A DNA stretch of 6,425 bases from Acholeplasmatales bacterium (GTDB taxonomy: Bacteria > Bacillota_I > Bacilli_A > Acholeplasmatales > Anaeroplasmataceae). Made by a program: the position numbers and the translations under genes. How positions within the stretch are numbered: the stretch's first letter is position 1; each line of letters starts with the position of its first letter. The notes beneath the pieces are model-generated. The model was not told the DNA's origin. It did not search any database and saw only the letters and a program-made list of their open reading frames with translations. Shown here piece after piece: positions 6,220-6,425 of the stretch. Location: contig CAAGJD010000097.1 of the NCBI GenBank assembly GCA_900770055.1, forward strand, positions 1 to 6,425, written 5' to 3'.

Positions 6220-6240
6220 AAAGCACCGAATGGTGCTTTT
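6219..6240. terminator. Bidirectional terminator between spoIVB and the convergent small gene
   Basis: A perfect 9-bp stem, AAAAGCACC (6219-6227) with GGTGCTTTT (6232-6240), surrounds the 4-base loop GAAT. The T4 end serves spoIVB, and the A5 run at 6218-6222 becomes a U-tract for the minus-strand gene. The stem starts at the last base of the spoIVB stop codon and ends 4 bases from the other gene's stop. Confidence 0.9.
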
Positions 6241-6244
6241 AATA

Positions 6245-6415
6245 TTATCTAAACATATTTGTAATAATTAGATATACTAAAGATATTAAGCTAGCTCCAG
6301 CCATTAAAACTACTAAAATCCAAATGATGATTTTTCCCCAAAGTGTACCAGCAGGGTTACTCATTGTTTTTGTTGGCTTATTAACATCTTTTTTGTTATT
6401 TTTCTTTTTTGACAT
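6245..6415 (-). CDS. Small single-pass membrane protein (56 aa), unknown function
   Basis: The 56-aa product starts with a very basic, soluble stretch (MSKKKNNKKDVNKPTKTMSN). It continues through PAGTLWG into one strongly hydrophobic segment of about 23 residues (29-53, KIIIWILVVLMAGASLISLVYLI), and ends in ITNMFR. This suggests one membrane span with the basic N-terminus in the cytoplasm. An in-frame TGA at 6424-6422 just upstream bounds the frame, so the protein is complete and ATG 6415 is the likely start. A partial site (GTGAAG) sits 4 bases before it at the window edge. The stop lies 4 bases from a shared terminator, supporting a real gene. It recalls small Firmicutes proteins of the DUF4044 type (basic N-terminus plus one helix), but that is a guess. 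No function is proposed. Confidence 0.75.
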   Translation of the reverse strand: MSKKKNNKKDVNKPTKTMSNPAGTLWGKIIIWILVVLMAGASLISLVYLIITNMFR

Positions 6416-6425
6416 AAAACTTCAC

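Noticed and set aside
1..6425. Mollicutes-type genetic code (TGA = Trp)
   Set aside because: All genes read through without in-frame TGA, and conserved tryptophans (for example in XseA DLWAFN and SpoIVB IEWM) are TGG.
1..6425. CRISPR array, tRNA/rRNA genes, insertion sequence or phage genes
   Set aside because: I saw no regularly spaced repeats, no tRNA-like cloverleaf, no transposase or integrase motifs and no terminal inverted repeats.

Overview
This AT-rich window (base composition not counted) looks like chromosome of an endospore-forming Firmicute. It has AGGAG-type ribosome binding sites, mostly TAA stops, AGA-dominated arginine codons and a recognisable SpoIVB sporulation protease. 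Tryptophan is encoded by TGG and no gene is broken by in-frame TGA, so the standard code fits. The compressed gene order could suit a gut lineage of Erysipelotrichia or a related Bacilli group, but no gene here fixes the taxon.

Positions 1-3625 hold a tight plus-strand operon. It contains xseA (5' end outside the window), xseB, tlyA and recN, joined by an 11-bp overlap and gaps of 2 and 3 bp. XseA and XseB form exonuclease VII, TlyA is a ribosomal RNA 2'-O-methyltransferase, and RecN is an SMC-like double-strand-break repair ATPase. The order matches the conserved Firmicutes xseAB-ispA-dxs-tlyA-argR-recN-spoIVB-spo0A neighbourhood, but ispA, dxs and argR are absent. A strong bidirectional terminator (3656-3706) closes the operon.

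Positions 3718-5103 hold two minus-strand genes that separate recN from spoIVB. The first encodes an uncharacterised 151-aa protein with a glycine-zipper segment between two beta-rich halves. The second encodes a Cof/YidA-like HAD phosphatase. Each has its own promoter-like sequence and terminator, so they are probably two single-gene units.

Positions 5104-5202 form a divergent control region between the phosphatase gene and spoIVB. It holds an extended -10 promoter for the phosphatase, an imperfect inverted repeat, a short direct repeat and the spoIVB ribosome binding site. spoIVB (5203-6219) is compact but keeps its PDZ domain and full His-Asp-Ser triad. A second bidirectional terminator (6219-6240) separates it from a convergent 56-aa single-pass membrane protein gene (6245-6415). 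spo0A is not seen immediately downstream of spoIVB.

Most of the window is ordinary housekeeping and sporulation sequence, and I see no clear new multi-gene system. The best leads are the glycine-zipper protein, the small membrane protein, the spoIVB/phosphatase intergenic repeat and the slimmed-down cluster.
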